This document shows, piece after piece, positions 7,857 to 16,097 of a stretch of 32,054 nucleotides of DNA. The stretch is taken from positions 1 through 32,054 of the forward strand of contig JASJBG010000056.1 in assembly GCA_030066625.1 (NCBI GenBank), read 5' to 3'. The first letter of the stretch is position 1. Each line of letters opens with the position of its first letter. The position numbers and the translations under genes were made by a program. Below the pieces are notes generated by a model, which was not told where the DNA came from, did no database searches, and was given only the letters and a program-made list of their open reading frames with translations. The stretch comes from Woeseiaceae bacterium (lineage in GTDB: Bacteria; Pseudomonadota; Gammaproteobacteria; Steroidobacterales; Woeseiaceae).

Positions 7857-8449
7857 GGCCCGGGCTCCGTTTCGAAATCGTCATCGTCAACCTGCGTCGA
7901 GACGAACCGGGTCACGAGTTCGATCTTGCCGGTACCCGTCGTGGCGTTCGGCGAGTCGTCCGCGATCCAGCGCTCGCTGATGTTGCCGAGCAGGTCGCCA
8001 AACTCCCGGGTCCCTGCGCGCAGGCGCCCGACCCTTCCGCCATTCGTCGGTGCTGCGCTCATCTTCGCGTAGACAGAGCCCCGTGCCGGCAGGTGCAGCA
8101 CCCACTCGACAACGTCGCCGAGCTCCGCGTCCCGCGCGGCGAAACGGCTCGCGACGCCAACGACGGTATCGCGCGAGTTGCGCAGCTTGAACAGTTCGGC
8201 CCGTGTGCCGGCAAGAAGCGCCTCGTCCGGCCAGCGCATACCCTCCGGTACCGGGTTCTCCATTCCGGCCGCACCGATCATGATTCGATCCATCGGCACG
8301 TTGACGTGGAACACCTCGGAATTTCCGCCGTTCGGTGTCACCGAGATGATGGACGCCTCGCGCGACAGGTCGACTGCCGGCACGAAGTAAAGCGCCGTTA
8401 TAACGGCAACGACGCCGAGAACCATTCCACTGATGTACGCTTTGATCAC
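7853..8449 (-). CDS. Membrane-anchored protein of unknown function (first gene of paralogous pair)
   Basis: A 198-residue protein read from GTG at 8449, with an N-terminal hydrophobic anchor (about 4-24, ending YFVPAVD) and a soluble remainder ending in an acidic tail DDDDFETEP. No known domain is evident. It shares a layout and several local matches with the downstream gene, including LRNSRDTVVGVASRF against LRNGRNETAGIGVKF, so an ancient tandem duplication is likely. The two probably form a two-gene operon, and they may heterodimerise. The GTG start has no strong SD. A perfect 7-bp inverted repeat (8469-8493) lies just upstream. Confidence 0.78.
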   Translation of the reverse strand: MIKAYISGMVLGVVAVITALYFVPAVDLSREASIISVTPNGGNSEVFHVNVPMDRIMIGAAGMENPVPEGMRWPDEALLAGTRAELFKLRNSRDTVVGVASRFAARDAELGDVVEWVLHLPARGSVYAKMSAAPTNGGRVGRLRAGTREFGDLLGNISERWIADDSPNATTGTGKIELVTRFVSTQVDDDDFETEPGP

Positions 8450-8468
8450 TTGAGCTTTTGTCCTGCCT

Positions 8469-8493
8469 GGGCACCCGGTTTACAGAGGTGCCC
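8469..8493. repeat. Inverted repeat in the divergent gap
   Basis: GGGCACC (8469-8475) and GGTGCCC (8487-8493) form a perfect 7-bp inverted repeat around an 11-base centre. It is 20 bases upstream of the GTG start of the paralogous pair and about 85 bases from the sulfotransferase-like start. It could be a leader hairpin or an operator for either direction. No T-run follows on either strand, so it is not a standard terminator. Confidence 0.35.
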
Positions 8494-8576
8494 GCCAAGT
8501 TTAGTTAAATCGATTCAGGCGGCATACTACGGTTCGCCAAACTGTGACGGAGTGCACAAGGAGACGGTTACCAGCG

Positions 8577-9329
8577 ATGAATTCAGAACACCTGAAGCCG
8601 GTTTGCCTGTGGTCCGGGCCGAGAAATGTCTCGACCGCACTGATGTACAGCTTTGCGCAGAACCCGGCCGTGGCCGTCGTCGACGAGCCACTGTACGGCC
8701 ATTACCTGCACGTCTCGGGCGCCGATCACCCGGGCCGCGACGAGGTCATCGCCGCCATGAACTGCGACGGCAACGCCGTCATGCGCGAACTCATAGAACG
8801 GCAGAAAGCGGAACCCGCGCGGCGCCTGTTCATCAAGCAGATGGCGCACCATCTCGTGGACATCGACCTCGGCTTCCTCTCGGACACCCGCAACATCTTT
8901 CTCGTCCGGGACCCCAGGGAAATGCTGCCGTCGCTGACGATCCAGGTGCCACACGCGCAGCTCGCGGACACGGGCCTCAAGCAGCAGTGGGAGCTTACGG
9001 AGATGCTCGAGAAGGCCGGCGAATCACCCGTCGTGCTCGACTCACGGGAACTGCTGCTGTCACCACCGACGATAATCCGGCAGCTTTGTGATGCCCTCGA
9101 CATCGAGTACAGCGACTCGATGCTCGGCTGGCCGGCCGGGCCGATTCCGGAGGATGGCGTGTGGGCGCCGCACTGGTATCACGCGGTCCACAAGAGCACG
9201 GGGTTCGCGCCCTACGTCCCGAAGACCGACTTTCCACCGGCACTCGAGCCGCTGTTGCTCGAATGCCAGCCCTGGTACGACAAACTCTACGAACGTGCGC
9301 TCAAGGCACCTGGCGGAGATTCACAGTGA
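8577..9329 (+). CDS. Sulfotransferase-like P-loop protein, coupled to a class IV aminotransferase
   Basis: A 250-residue protein from ATG at 8577 (AGGAG at 8559-8563, spaced a little far; a GTG at 8544 in frame is less likely). The N-terminus KPVCLWSGPRNVSTALMYSF fits the 5'-phosphosulfate-binding P-loop of sulfotransferase-like proteins, and FLVRDPREMLPS resembles the 3'-phosphate-binding R-D-P loop. Later, GPIPEDGVWAPHWYHAVHKS is a conserved family block. The substrate, and whether PAPS is used, are unknown. Its TGA overlaps the next start by 4 bases. From memory, plant 'branched-chain aminotransferase-like' proteins join a domain like this to a class IV aminotransferase in one chain, supporting joint function here. 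Confidence 0.85.
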   Translation: MNSEHLKPVCLWSGPRNVSTALMYSFAQNPAVAVVDEPLYGHYLHVSGADHPGRDEVIAAMNCDGNAVMRELIERQKAEPARRLFIKQMAHHLVDIDLGFLSDTRNIFLVRDPREMLPSLTIQVPHAQLADTGLKQQWELTEMLEKAGESPVVLDSRELLLSPPTIIRQLCDALDIEYSDSMLGWPAGPIPEDGVWAPHWYHAVHKSTGFAPYVPKTDFPPALEPLLLECQPWYDKLYERALKAPGGDSQ

Positions 9330-10222
9330 AGCCAATCGACCCTCGCAACGCCGACATCCTCGTCGGCATTAACGACGAACTCAAACCGCGTGCCGAGGCA
9401 CGAGTGTCGGTCTTCGATAGCGTGGTCCAGGGCGGCGACGCCGTCTGGGAGGGCCTGCGCGTTTACAAGGGTCGTATCGCGGCATTCGAGCCGCATCTCG
9501 AGCGGCTGATGAACTCGGCCAAGGCTCTCGCGTTTGCCGACGTGCCGTCCGCCGACGATGTCAAGGAAGCCGTCTTCCGCACGCTCGAGGCAAACGGAAT
9601 GCGCGACGAGGTGCACATCCGCCTGACGCTGACACGCGGCGAGAAGGTCACCTCGGGGATGAATCCGCGATTCAATCAGTCGGGGTGTACCCTTATCGTC
9701 CTTGCCGAGTGGAAGCCGCCCGTGTACTCCGACGACGGCATTCGGGTGGTATCCGCCGCGACTCGCCGCAATACACCCGAGTGTCTCGACTCGAAGATCC
9801 ATCACAACAACCTGCTCAATAATATTCTCGCGTCGATAGAAGCGAACGTCGCCGGCGTCGATGCCGCCATCATGCTTGACGTCAACGGCTTCGTCTCCGA
9901 GACGAATGATACGAACCTGTTCCTTATTCGCGGCGATTCTGTGCAGACCCCGCATGCCGACAGCTGCCTGCCGGGTTTGACGCGACGCATGATCCTCGAC
10001 ATCTGTGCGCGGGAAGGCATTCCGGCCGAGGAGCGCAACCTGTCGTTAACGGAGCTGTACACCAGCGACGAGGTCTTTACGACCGGCACGATGGGCGAGC
10101 TTACGCCGGTCCTCGAGGCCGACGGACGGCGGATCGGCGACGGCGTCGGCCCGATGACGCGGCGGCTGCAGGGACTGCATCGCGAGCATGCCTACGAGAC
10201 AGGAAGCCCCCTGCCGTTCTAA
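9326..10222 (+). CDS. Class IV (fold type IV) PLP-dependent aminotransferase
   Basis: A 298-residue protein from GTG at 9326, with GGAG (9314-9317) about 8 bases upstream and a 4-base overlap (GTGA) with the sulfotransferase-like gene. It has the branched-chain/D-amino-acid aminotransferase pattern. Near the N-terminus is SVFDSVVQGGDAVWEGLRVY. The PLP-lysine block is SKIHHNNLLNNILA, and the cofactor-binding block is GFVSETNDTNLFLI, followed by CLPGLTRRMIL and EVFTTGTMGELTPV. The family acts on branched-chain amino acids, D-amino acids or aminodeoxychorismate. The G-T-M-G-E motif fits a BCAT/DAAT-like enzyme, but substrate specificity cannot be assigned. The gene converges on gshA with 9 bases between stops. 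Confidence 0.9.
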   Translation: MKPIDPRNADILVGINDELKPRAEARVSVFDSVVQGGDAVWEGLRVYKGRIAAFEPHLERLMNSAKALAFADVPSADDVKEAVFRTLEANGMRDEVHIRLTLTRGEKVTSGMNPRFNQSGCTLIVLAEWKPPVYSDDGIRVVSAATRRNTPECLDSKIHHNNLLNNILASIEANVAGVDAAIMLDVNGFVSETNDTNLFLIRGDSVQTPHADSCLPGLTRRMILDICAREGIPAEERNLSLTELYTSDEVFTTGTMGELTPVLEADGRRIGDGVGPMTRRLQGLHREHAYETGSPLPF

Positions 10223-10231
10223 GCGCAACAG

Positions 10232-11803
10232 CTACTGGCGCTTGGCGAAATAGCGCCTCAAGTACTCGTCGAAATCGATGTCATCGGCTGCCTCGATCTT
10301 TCGCTGCCGCTCGACGGAATCCACCGCCTCCTGTTCGAGCGCCTGGAAACGTTCGTCGGCGAGCGGGTCGATGGACGCAAAGTAATCGCGGTGGCTCTCG
10401 GCCAGGGCAAGCGCGAACTCAAAGAAACCGAGGCCCTGGCCACGCAGCTCCTCGACGACCCGGGCCGAGGGCGTCAGTGACGGATCGTCGACGAGGTCCG
10501 CCATCTTGCCGACGGCCGCCGCGTAGCAATCGCTGCCTTCCGCACGATCGATGTGTTCGGCAATCGGCCGCATCGCGGTGATGATCTCCCGCGCCCAGTC
10601 CGCGAGCGGCAACTCCGCACCGTTGCGTCGCAGGTACAGCTGCGGGTCCCGGCCCCGCCTGGCGGTTGCTGCCTGGTTGTAGCGCGCGTCCTCGTTATCC
10701 GCATCGGTCAGGGGCGGGCTCTCCTCCAGCAGGCAGTAGATAAGGAACGCTTCGATGAACCGCATCGTGTTCTGGTTGATCCCGCATGGATCGAACAGGT
10801 TGATGTCGAGAGAGCGGATTTCGACATACTCGACGCCGCCGCGGCGCAGCGCGGCGGTCGGACGCTCGCCGGAACGGGCGACACGCTTCGGCCGCACCGG
10901 GCTGTAGTACTCATTCTCGATCTGCAGCTGGTTCGCGCTGAGTTGCCGGTACTCGCCATCGACCTTGACGCCGATTGCCTCGTAGCGTGCCTCGGGTGTC
11001 CGAATCGCTTTCGACAGGTCGTGGATGTATTCCTCGATTGAGTTCAGACCGATCGATATACGCGACTGCGTCTGGTTGTTGTAGCCGAGATCGCTCATTC
11101 GCAATGAGGTTCCGAACGGCGCATACCAAGTCTTCTCGTTCAGGGATTCGAGTCGAAGCGCATCGCCGTCACCGAACGACTTGCACAGTGCTGGCGACGC
11201 ACCGAACAGGTACAGGAGCAGCCAACCGTTACGGCGAAAATTGCGCACCAGCCCCATGTACTTCTCCGAGCGGAAGGCGTCGGCGCCTTGCTCGTCACCG
11301 AGGATCTGCTGGTAAGCGGGCCAGAAGGCTTCAGGCAGCGAGTAATTGAAGTGAACGCCCGCGATTGTTTGCATCTGTCGACCGTAGCGATAGCCCAGAC
11401 CGCGTCGATACGTCGTTTTCATCGTCGCGACGTTGGATGTCCCGTAACGAGCCAGCGGGATGTCCGCGTCGTCGGGAATGCCGCAAGGCATGCTGGCGAC
11501 CCACAGCAGTTCGTCACCTAGCTTGTCGTAGGTGAACTGGTGAATATCGAGCAGCGTCTGCAGCGCTTCCCAGGTCGTCGTGAGCGCCGGCGTCACGAAC
11601 TCGAGCAGGGCCTCGGAGAAGTCGGTAGTGATGTAGGCATTCGTCAGCGCGGAACCGAGACCCGCGGTATGCGGTGTCATTGCGAGGTGACCTCGCGAAT
11701 CGATGCGCAGGGATTCCTTCTCGATGCCCCTCAGGCCACCGGCAATAAGGGGTTGGCCCACTGCGTCGAGCGCGGCCAGATGGTTCTCGAGTGGGCCTTT
11801 CAC
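10232..11803 (-). CDS. gshA: Glutamate-cysteine ligase (gamma-glutamylcysteine synthetase)
   Basis: A 523-residue protein matching the proteobacterial GshA family (E. coli enzyme about 518). It makes gamma-glutamylcysteine from Glu, Cys and ATP, the first step of glutathione synthesis, in the cytoplasm. Recognisable blocks are GLRGIEKESLRID near residue 25, TDFSEALLEFVTP, LLWVASMPCGIPDD, IAGVHFNYSLP, YLFGASPALCKSF and VEYVEIRSLDINLFDPCGI. The start is GTG at 11803; no better ATG lies upstream. The gene stands alone on the minus strand, divergent from the DUF2845 gene with a gap of 120 bases. gshB is not in the window. Confidence 0.95.
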   Translation of the reverse strand: MKGPLENHLAALDAVGQPLIAGGLRGIEKESLRIDSRGHLAMTPHTAGLGSALTNAYITTDFSEALLEFVTPALTTTWEALQTLLDIHQFTYDKLGDELLWVASMPCGIPDDADIPLARYGTSNVATMKTTYRRGLGYRYGRQMQTIAGVHFNYSLPEAFWPAYQQILGDEQGADAFRSEKYMGLVRNFRRNGWLLLYLFGASPALCKSFGDGDALRLESLNEKTWYAPFGTSLRMSDLGYNNQTQSRISIGLNSIEEYIHDLSKAIRTPEARYEAIGVKVDGEYRQLSANQLQIENEYYSPVRPKRVARSGERPTAALRRGGVEYVEIRSLDINLFDPCGINQNTMRFIEAFLIYCLLEESPPLTDADNEDARYNQAATARRGRDPQLYLRRNGAELPLADWAREIITAMRPIAEHIDRAEGSDCYAAAVGKMADLVDDPSLTPSARVVEELRGQGLGFFEFALALAESHRDYFASIDPLADERFQALEQEAVDSVERQRKIEAADDIDFDEYLRRYFAKRQ

Positions 11804-11923
11804 GGGGGCAGTTTTACCATAAGCGCAACCTGTGCGTTAGCTGAACACCGAGAACTCGTGCATCCACGTGGGGTCGAACAAAAACGTAAGGCGCGCGTCT
11901 CCTTGCTCATCTACACTATTGTT

Positions 11924-12307
11924 ATGTCACCCCTGACGATAAAAGCGACTGTTGTATCCATCCTTTTAGGGACGCTCTTGCTGGCCGATGCCGCGCACGC
12001 GTTTCGCTGCAAGAACAAGATCGTCCGGGAAGACATGCATGAACTGGAAGTCGTCGCCATTTGCGGCCGTCCGACCACGCGCCGCAACCTGGGTGTGGCG
12101 GTTCGCGCCTATGGCTATGGCCGCCACCCCTCCGGCACCATCGACAGGCGCTACGGCTATGGCAACCTCGCCGAAGAAGTAATCGTAACCGAGTACGTCT
12201 ACAACTTCGGTCCCCGCAAGCTCATGCGCCGGCTCATCTTCGAAGGCGGCGTGCTGGTCCGGATCGAATCACTCGGTTACGGCTATATCGAGAAAAAAGC
12301 CGAGTAA
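11924..12307 (+). CDS. DUF2845-like exported small protein
   Basis: A 127-residue protein from ATG at 11924. A signal peptide (residues 1-26, LLLADAAHA before FRC) indicates export. The mature part begins FRCKNKIVREDMHELEVVAI and then CGRPTTRR, the spacing of the two Cys and the CG(R/E)P block seen in DUF2845 proteins, and ends with repeated GYG/YGYG elements. The family's function is unknown. The gene sits between divergent gshA and the bactofilin gene, 77 bases before the latter. Confidence 0.75.
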   Translation: MSPLTIKATVVSILLGTLLLADAAHAFRCKNKIVREDMHELEVVAICGRPTTRRNLGVAVRAYGYGRHPSGTIDRRYGYGNLAEEVIVTEYVYNFGPRKLMRRLIFEGGVLVRIESLGYGYIEKKAE

Positions 12308-12384
12308 AACCGTGACTTGCCGCAAGACAGGAGCGGCAGACGCAGTTAATATTCGCCGGACTGCTCACCTCCGGACCTGCATCG

Positions 12385-12783
12385 ATGAGTGACTCCCAGC
12401 TTCGACGCCTTCGTGACCGCTCACGCGGCCCCGCCACCCTGATCAATGACGGCTGCAAGATCACCGGCCTCTTGAGTGGCCGTGGCGACTTCCAGGTATC
12501 GGGTGAAATCGATGGCGACTGTGACGTCGAGGGCACCGTTACCCTCGCCAAGGACGGCTTCTGGAGCGGCACGATCAAAGCCGATCACGTCATCGTGGCC
12601 GGCCACGTCGAGGGCGATATTGCAGCGGTCGGCAGCGTCGAGATCATGGACACGGCGCGGATCACGGGCACGGTCGCAGGGGAGGCGATCGCCGTTGCGG
12701 AGGGCGCCGTCGTCGAAGGCCAGATGAAGACCACGGGCCAGTCCGACCCGACCCAGTTCTCGGAAAAGCGCGGCGAGAATTAG
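12385..12783 (+). CDS. Bactofilin (polymer-forming cytoskeletal protein)
   Basis: A 132-residue protein with the bactofilin beta-helix pattern: successive turns of about six residues, for example ITGLLSGRGDFQVSGEIDGD, then CDVEGTVTLA, GTIKADHVIVAGHVEGDI and ITGTVAGEAIAV. The short flanking tails are disordered, and there is no membrane segment. Bactofilins polymerise without nucleotide and act in cell shape, stalk formation or local cell-wall synthesis; some bind membranes by the N-terminal tail. No M23 peptidase partner lies beside it. The next gene encodes a c-di-GMP enzyme. Confidence 0.9.
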   Translation: MSDSQLRRLRDRSRGPATLINDGCKITGLLSGRGDFQVSGEIDGDCDVEGTVTLAKDGFWSGTIKADHVIVAGHVEGDIAAVGSVEIMDTARITGTVAGEAIAVAEGAVVEGQMKTTGQSDPTQFSEKRGEN

Positions 12784-12789
12784 CCTGAT

Positions 12790-12806
12790 TTTACCAATTT
12801 GGTAAA
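12790..12806. promoter_or_regulatory. Perfect odd palindrome, candidate operator
   Basis: TTTACCAA-T-TTGGTAAA is a perfect 17-base palindrome that starts 7 bases after the bactofilin stop and about 100 bases before the GGDEF-EAL gene. There is no T-run suited to a terminator and the stem is A/T-rich. An operator for the c-di-GMP gene is the simplest reading. The half-site ACCAA/TTGGT also appears, with a 3-base centre, in the pspA-pspF gap. Confidence 0.4.
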
Positions 12807-12904
12807 TATGTTCTTGGGCGGGCCGATGCTAAACTGATCCTGAAATAGGTCGCCAGACAAAACCAATAATAAGAAGCCCGCGGCCGTACAGGCCGACGGG
12901 AGCT

Positions 12905-15343
12905 GTGGACGATCGAATGATCAGCAACAGAGTACCGCGATACCTGACGCTCGGATTGATGCTCGGCATCACCGTGACGATCATCATGCTGTCGATGTTC
13001 TACGGCCAGTACCGCTGGCTCGCCAGCGACATCGTGCGTGCCAGCTCCGAGGAACATGACACATTCCTGCGCGACAGCTTCGAGCGTCGCAGCCGCGCCC
13101 AGCTGCACGCAATCGCCGACAGCATCAACGTCGAGCTCATCGGCACGACGGCCCTGTTGCAGGCGCTCGACGGCGCGCTCGAGAACAACGAGAATCTCAC
13201 GGCCCTCAGGTACGCAGACGAGACCAACACGATGGTCCAGGCCGGCGAGTTCCCCACCGTGGCGCTCGATTCCGGGGTTACCTGGCTGCCGGGCGGCCTG
13301 ATCCTCAGCTATTCGGTCGGCTCGACCGGCTCCCTGACCGGCGTGTTCCAGCTCGATCAACTGCGTGCGGAATCGCTGGCGTTCACCAGGGACATTGCTG
13401 CCAGGGAAGTTCAACGCCGCCGGGTCAGCTTCGCCTGGATCGGCCTCGGCACGCTGACGACATTGATCGCGTGCGCGATCGTCATCTCGCTGATCGTTCG
13501 CGACCAGACCCAGCGCATTCGCGAACTCAAACTGCAGGCGGAGAAGCTCACGGAGGCCGACTTCGGTGAGCCACTTGCGGAGACCCGGGATGACGCGCTG
13601 GGCGATCTCGCATCGGTGTTCAACAGGATGCGGGAGCGCCTGAAAGTAACGACGATCAACCGCAACTACGTCGACAGTATCCTGTCGAGCATGAACGACG
13701 CAGTCATCGTTACGTCCCGCGACGGCACGATCAAGCGCATCAACAAGGCCACCACGAGCATGCTCGGCTACGAGCCCGGCGAACTTCTGCACGTGTCGGT
13801 CGACTTCATCGTCAACCGGAAGAAAAGTGCGTCCCTGCTCGACGACCTGCCGTCGGGCCTGCCTCGTGAGGCCTTTTTCCAGAACAAGTTCGGCGAATCC
13901 ATCCCGGTGTCCTATACCTGCTCGGTCATTGACGGCTCGGGCGAGGACTCGGGTGACCGCGTGTACGCGGCCCAGAACATCACGGAACGGCGACGAGCGG
14001 AGCAGCGTATCCGTTACCTCGCGCGCATCGATGCCCTGACCAAGATCCCGAACAGGATGCAATTTCAGCACCTGCTGCAGCGGTCGATCGCGCGCGCGCG
14101 ACGCAGCAACAAGTCGCTGTGCCTTTTCTATATCGACATCGACCGTTTCAAGGAGATCAACGATACCTTCGGTCATCTGGCAGGTGACACGACGCTCGAG
14201 ACAGTCGCGGAACGGCTTACGGCGGCATTGCCGAAGAAGTCGGTCATCGGCCGCCTCGCCGGAGACGAGTTCGCCGTCATCGTCGAAGGCCTCGACAGCG
14301 AGGACCGGAACAAAACTGACAAATTTGCGAAGCAATTGCTCGCGAAACTTGCGGATCCGTTTTTCGTTCAGGGGCAGGAAGTCTTCATGACGGCCAGCCT
14401 GGGAATCGCCTTCTATCCGCAGGACGCGCCCAACGTGATCGACCTGATCCGCAACGCGGATGCTGCCCTCTACCACGCCAAGAAATCGGGCGGCAACGTT
14501 CACTCCTACTACTCACCCGAGATGAACGAGGCAGCGGTGGAGCGGCTGATGACGAAGAGCAAGCTCAAGCGCTCCTTCGAGCGCGATGAGCTACTCGTTC
14601 ACTACCAACCGAAGTACAACCTCGAGACGGGGGAGGTCTTCGGCGCCGAAGCGCTCGTACGTTGGGAACTGCCCGAGAGAGGCATGATCCTGCCGTCCGA
14701 CTTCATCCCGATCGCTGAAGAAACCAACCTGATTATTGAACTCGGCGAGTGGGTACTCGACAAGGTCTGCGAAGATTTTCGCTACTGGCAGCGCTCGGTA
14801 TCGTCGCCCGGGCGTGTGTCCGTCAACTTGTCATTAAAGCAGCTCCGGCAGCGCAACTTCACGCACCGCATCGGCTCCATCCTGCGCAGCTATGAAGTCT
14901 CCCCGACGTCGCTCGAACTCGAGATCACCGAGACGACACTCATGGAGGACCCCGAGCGGACGGTCAAGCTGCTCGACCAGCTGTACGCGCTCGGCCTGCA
15001 CCTGGCCATCGACGATTTCGGCACGGGGTATTCGTCACTTAGCGCGCTGCAGCAGTTCCCGATCTCGACGCTCAAGATTGACAAGTCGTTCGTGAACCAC
15101 GTCGCCACAAGCGCCGACGACGCGACGCTCGTTGCGACCATCGTGCAGATGGGCCAGAACATGAACATGGACGTCGTGGCGGAGGGTGTGGAAGACGAGG
15201 ACCAGCTCGGCTTCCTGCAGTCGATCGGCTGCACCTATGCGCAGGGCCTGCTGTTCGGAGACCCAATGAGTTCAGACAGTTATCTCGAGCTGCTGCTGGC
15301 CCAGCGCGAAGGAACGGACAGGTATCGGGCACTGTTCGCCTGA
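12905..15343 (+). CDS. Membrane GGDEF-EAL protein (c-di-GMP cyclase/phosphodiesterase)
   Basis: An 812-residue protein with this order: TM1 (about 11-35), a periplasmic sensor of about 135 residues, TM2 (about 174-198), HAMP-like linker, PAS domain (about 255-365), GGDEF domain (about 370-540) and EAL domain (about 550-805). The cyclase signature reads LAGDEF (451-456), an AGDEF variant that may or may not be active. The EAL domain keeps EALVRW (582-587), VNLS, EITETTLM, DDFGTGYSS (703-711), KIDKSF and VAEGVE, so the phosphodiesterase is probably functional. The start is uncertain: GTG at 12905 is very near a GGGAG, while ATG at 12917 is rather far from it. Confidence 0.92.
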   Translation: MDDRMISNRVPRYLTLGLMLGITVTIIMLSMFYGQYRWLASDIVRASSEEHDTFLRDSFERRSRAQLHAIADSINVELIGTTALLQALDGALENNENLTALRYADETNTMVQAGEFPTVALDSGVTWLPGGLILSYSVGSTGSLTGVFQLDQLRAESLAFTRDIAAREVQRRRVSFAWIGLGTLTTLIACAIVISLIVRDQTQRIRELKLQAEKLTEADFGEPLAETRDDALGDLASVFNRMRERLKVTTINRNYVDSILSSMNDAVIVTSRDGTIKRINKATTSMLGYEPGELLHVSVDFIVNRKKSASLLDDLPSGLPREAFFQNKFGESIPVSYTCSVIDGSGEDSGDRVYAAQNITERRRAEQRIRYLARIDALTKIPNRMQFQHLLQRSIARARRSNKSLCLFYIDIDRFKEINDTFGHLAGDTTLETVAERLTAALPKKSVIGRLAGDEFAVIVEGLDSEDRNKTDKFAKQLLAKLADPFFVQGQEVFMTASLGIAFYPQDAPNVIDLIRNADAALYHAKKSGGNVHSYYSPEMNEAAVERLMTKSKLKRSFERDELLVHYQPKYNLETGEVFGAEALVRWELPERGMILPSDFIPIAEETNLIIELGEWVLDKVCEDFRYWQRSVSSPGRVSVNLSLKQLRQRNFTHRIGSILRSYEVSPTSLELEITETTLMEDPERTVKLLDQLYALGLHLAIDDFGTGYSSLSALQQFPISTLKIDKSFVNHVATSADDATLVATIVQMGQNMNMDVVAEGVEDEDQLGFLQSIGCTYAQGLLFGDPMSSDSYLELLLAQREGTDRYRALFA

Positions 15344-15396
15344 ACGCCTGCCACGGTGTACCTGAACAGACGTTGAACGACGCGGACAATTGCCGC

Positions 15397-15425
15397 TTCA
15401 CTCACCGCGGTGACGTGCTTAGAAT
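15397..15425 (+). promoter_or_regulatory. Candidate sigma-70 promoter
   Basis: TTCACT (15397-15402) and TAGAAT (15420-15425) are separated by 17 bases and lie about 60 bases upstream of the ATG at 15487. The -10 matches 5 of 6 consensus bases and the -35 matches 4 of 6. It would drive the small exported protein gene, which has a 143-base gap in front of it. Confidence 0.45.
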
Positions 15426-15486
15426 ACGAGCGACATGTAACCAAAGACGGCGGCCCTGGAGCCGCTGCCCAAGCCCAGAAGAATCC

Positions 15487-15846
15487 ATGAATACACTAAA
15501 GCGAGCCGCCCTTGCCGCGGCAATCATGAGCCTGACGCCAATGGCATTCGCATGCGACTATCCGTCGAAAGCCGATATCCCGAACGGTGCCACCGCCTCG
15601 AAGGACGAGATGCTGGCGGGCCAGCGGTCCGTCAAGGAATACATGGCCAGGATGGAAGCGTACCTCGCCTGCATCGACCAGGAAGAAAAGGACTCGGTCG
15701 CTGCGATCGACGAGCAGAGCGACGAAGAAGAGACCAACCGCGAGGCCGCATTCAACAAGAAGTACAACGCAGCGGTCGAGGAGATGGAACTGGTCGCGGC
15801 ACGCTTCAACGAAGAAGTGCGCGCCTACAAGGCGCAGGGGCAGTAG
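15487..15846 (+). CDS. Small exported coiled-coil protein of unknown function
   Basis: A 119-residue protein from ATG at 15487 with an AGAAGA just upstream. Residues 1-22 form a signal peptide (LKRAALAAAIMSLTPMAFA) and cleavage before Cys23 is likely; the sequence before it is not a good lipobox. The mature part is highly charged and helical (QEEKDSVAAIDEQSDEEE, then KKYNAAVEEMELVAARFNEE) and probably forms a coiled coil in the periplasm. A second Cys lies in LACIDQ. I do not recognise a family. It is convergent with the psp operon, with 6 bases between stops. Confidence 0.8.
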   Translation: MNTLKRAALAAAIMSLTPMAFACDYPSKADIPNGATASKDEMLAGQRSVKEYMARMEAYLACIDQEEKDSVAAIDEQSDEEETNREAAFNKKYNAAVEEMELVAARFNEEVRAYKAQGQ

Positions 15847-15852
15847 CCGACA

Positions 15853-16077
15853 CTACAACTCACTGATCTCACGCTTGAGATCGTACTTCTTTTCCGTAAC
15901 GATGCGCTCGAGGACGCGGATTCGCTCCTCGAGCGCTTCTATTTGCGCCTCGTAGTCGCCGGCGCTCTGGTTATGCTCCATTTCCTTTCGGCGCATCTTT
16001 ATCCAGTCACTGATCAGGCCGGTGGCGCAACCAATGGTGACGACGGCGATGATGAAGATTGCGAGTGAGGTACTCAT
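15853..16077 (-). CDS. PspB-like small membrane protein at the distal end of the psp operon
   Basis: A 74-residue protein: one N-terminal membrane span (about 4-24), a basic KMRRKEME junction, then a heptad-rich helix (EAQIEALEERIRVLERIVTE) like the C-terminal helix of PspB. Topology and length match the real pspB upstream (77 residues). It begins 20 bases after the stop of the second pspC, with an AAGGGAAG that is rather distant. I infer a diverged duplicate of pspB; a family search is needed to exclude a separate group of envelope-stress proteins. Confidence 0.75.
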   Translation of the reverse strand: MSTSLAIFIIAVVTIGCATGLISDWIKMRRKEMEHNQSAGDYEAQIEALEERIRVLERIVTEKKYDLKREISEL

Positions 16078-16097
16078 TATTTGGGGCTTCCCTTATT

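Noticed and set aside
12791-14503. 570-codon minus-strand frame opposite the GGDEF-EAL gene
   Set aside because: The plus strand has intact PAS, GGDEF and EAL motifs; the antisense frame has none.
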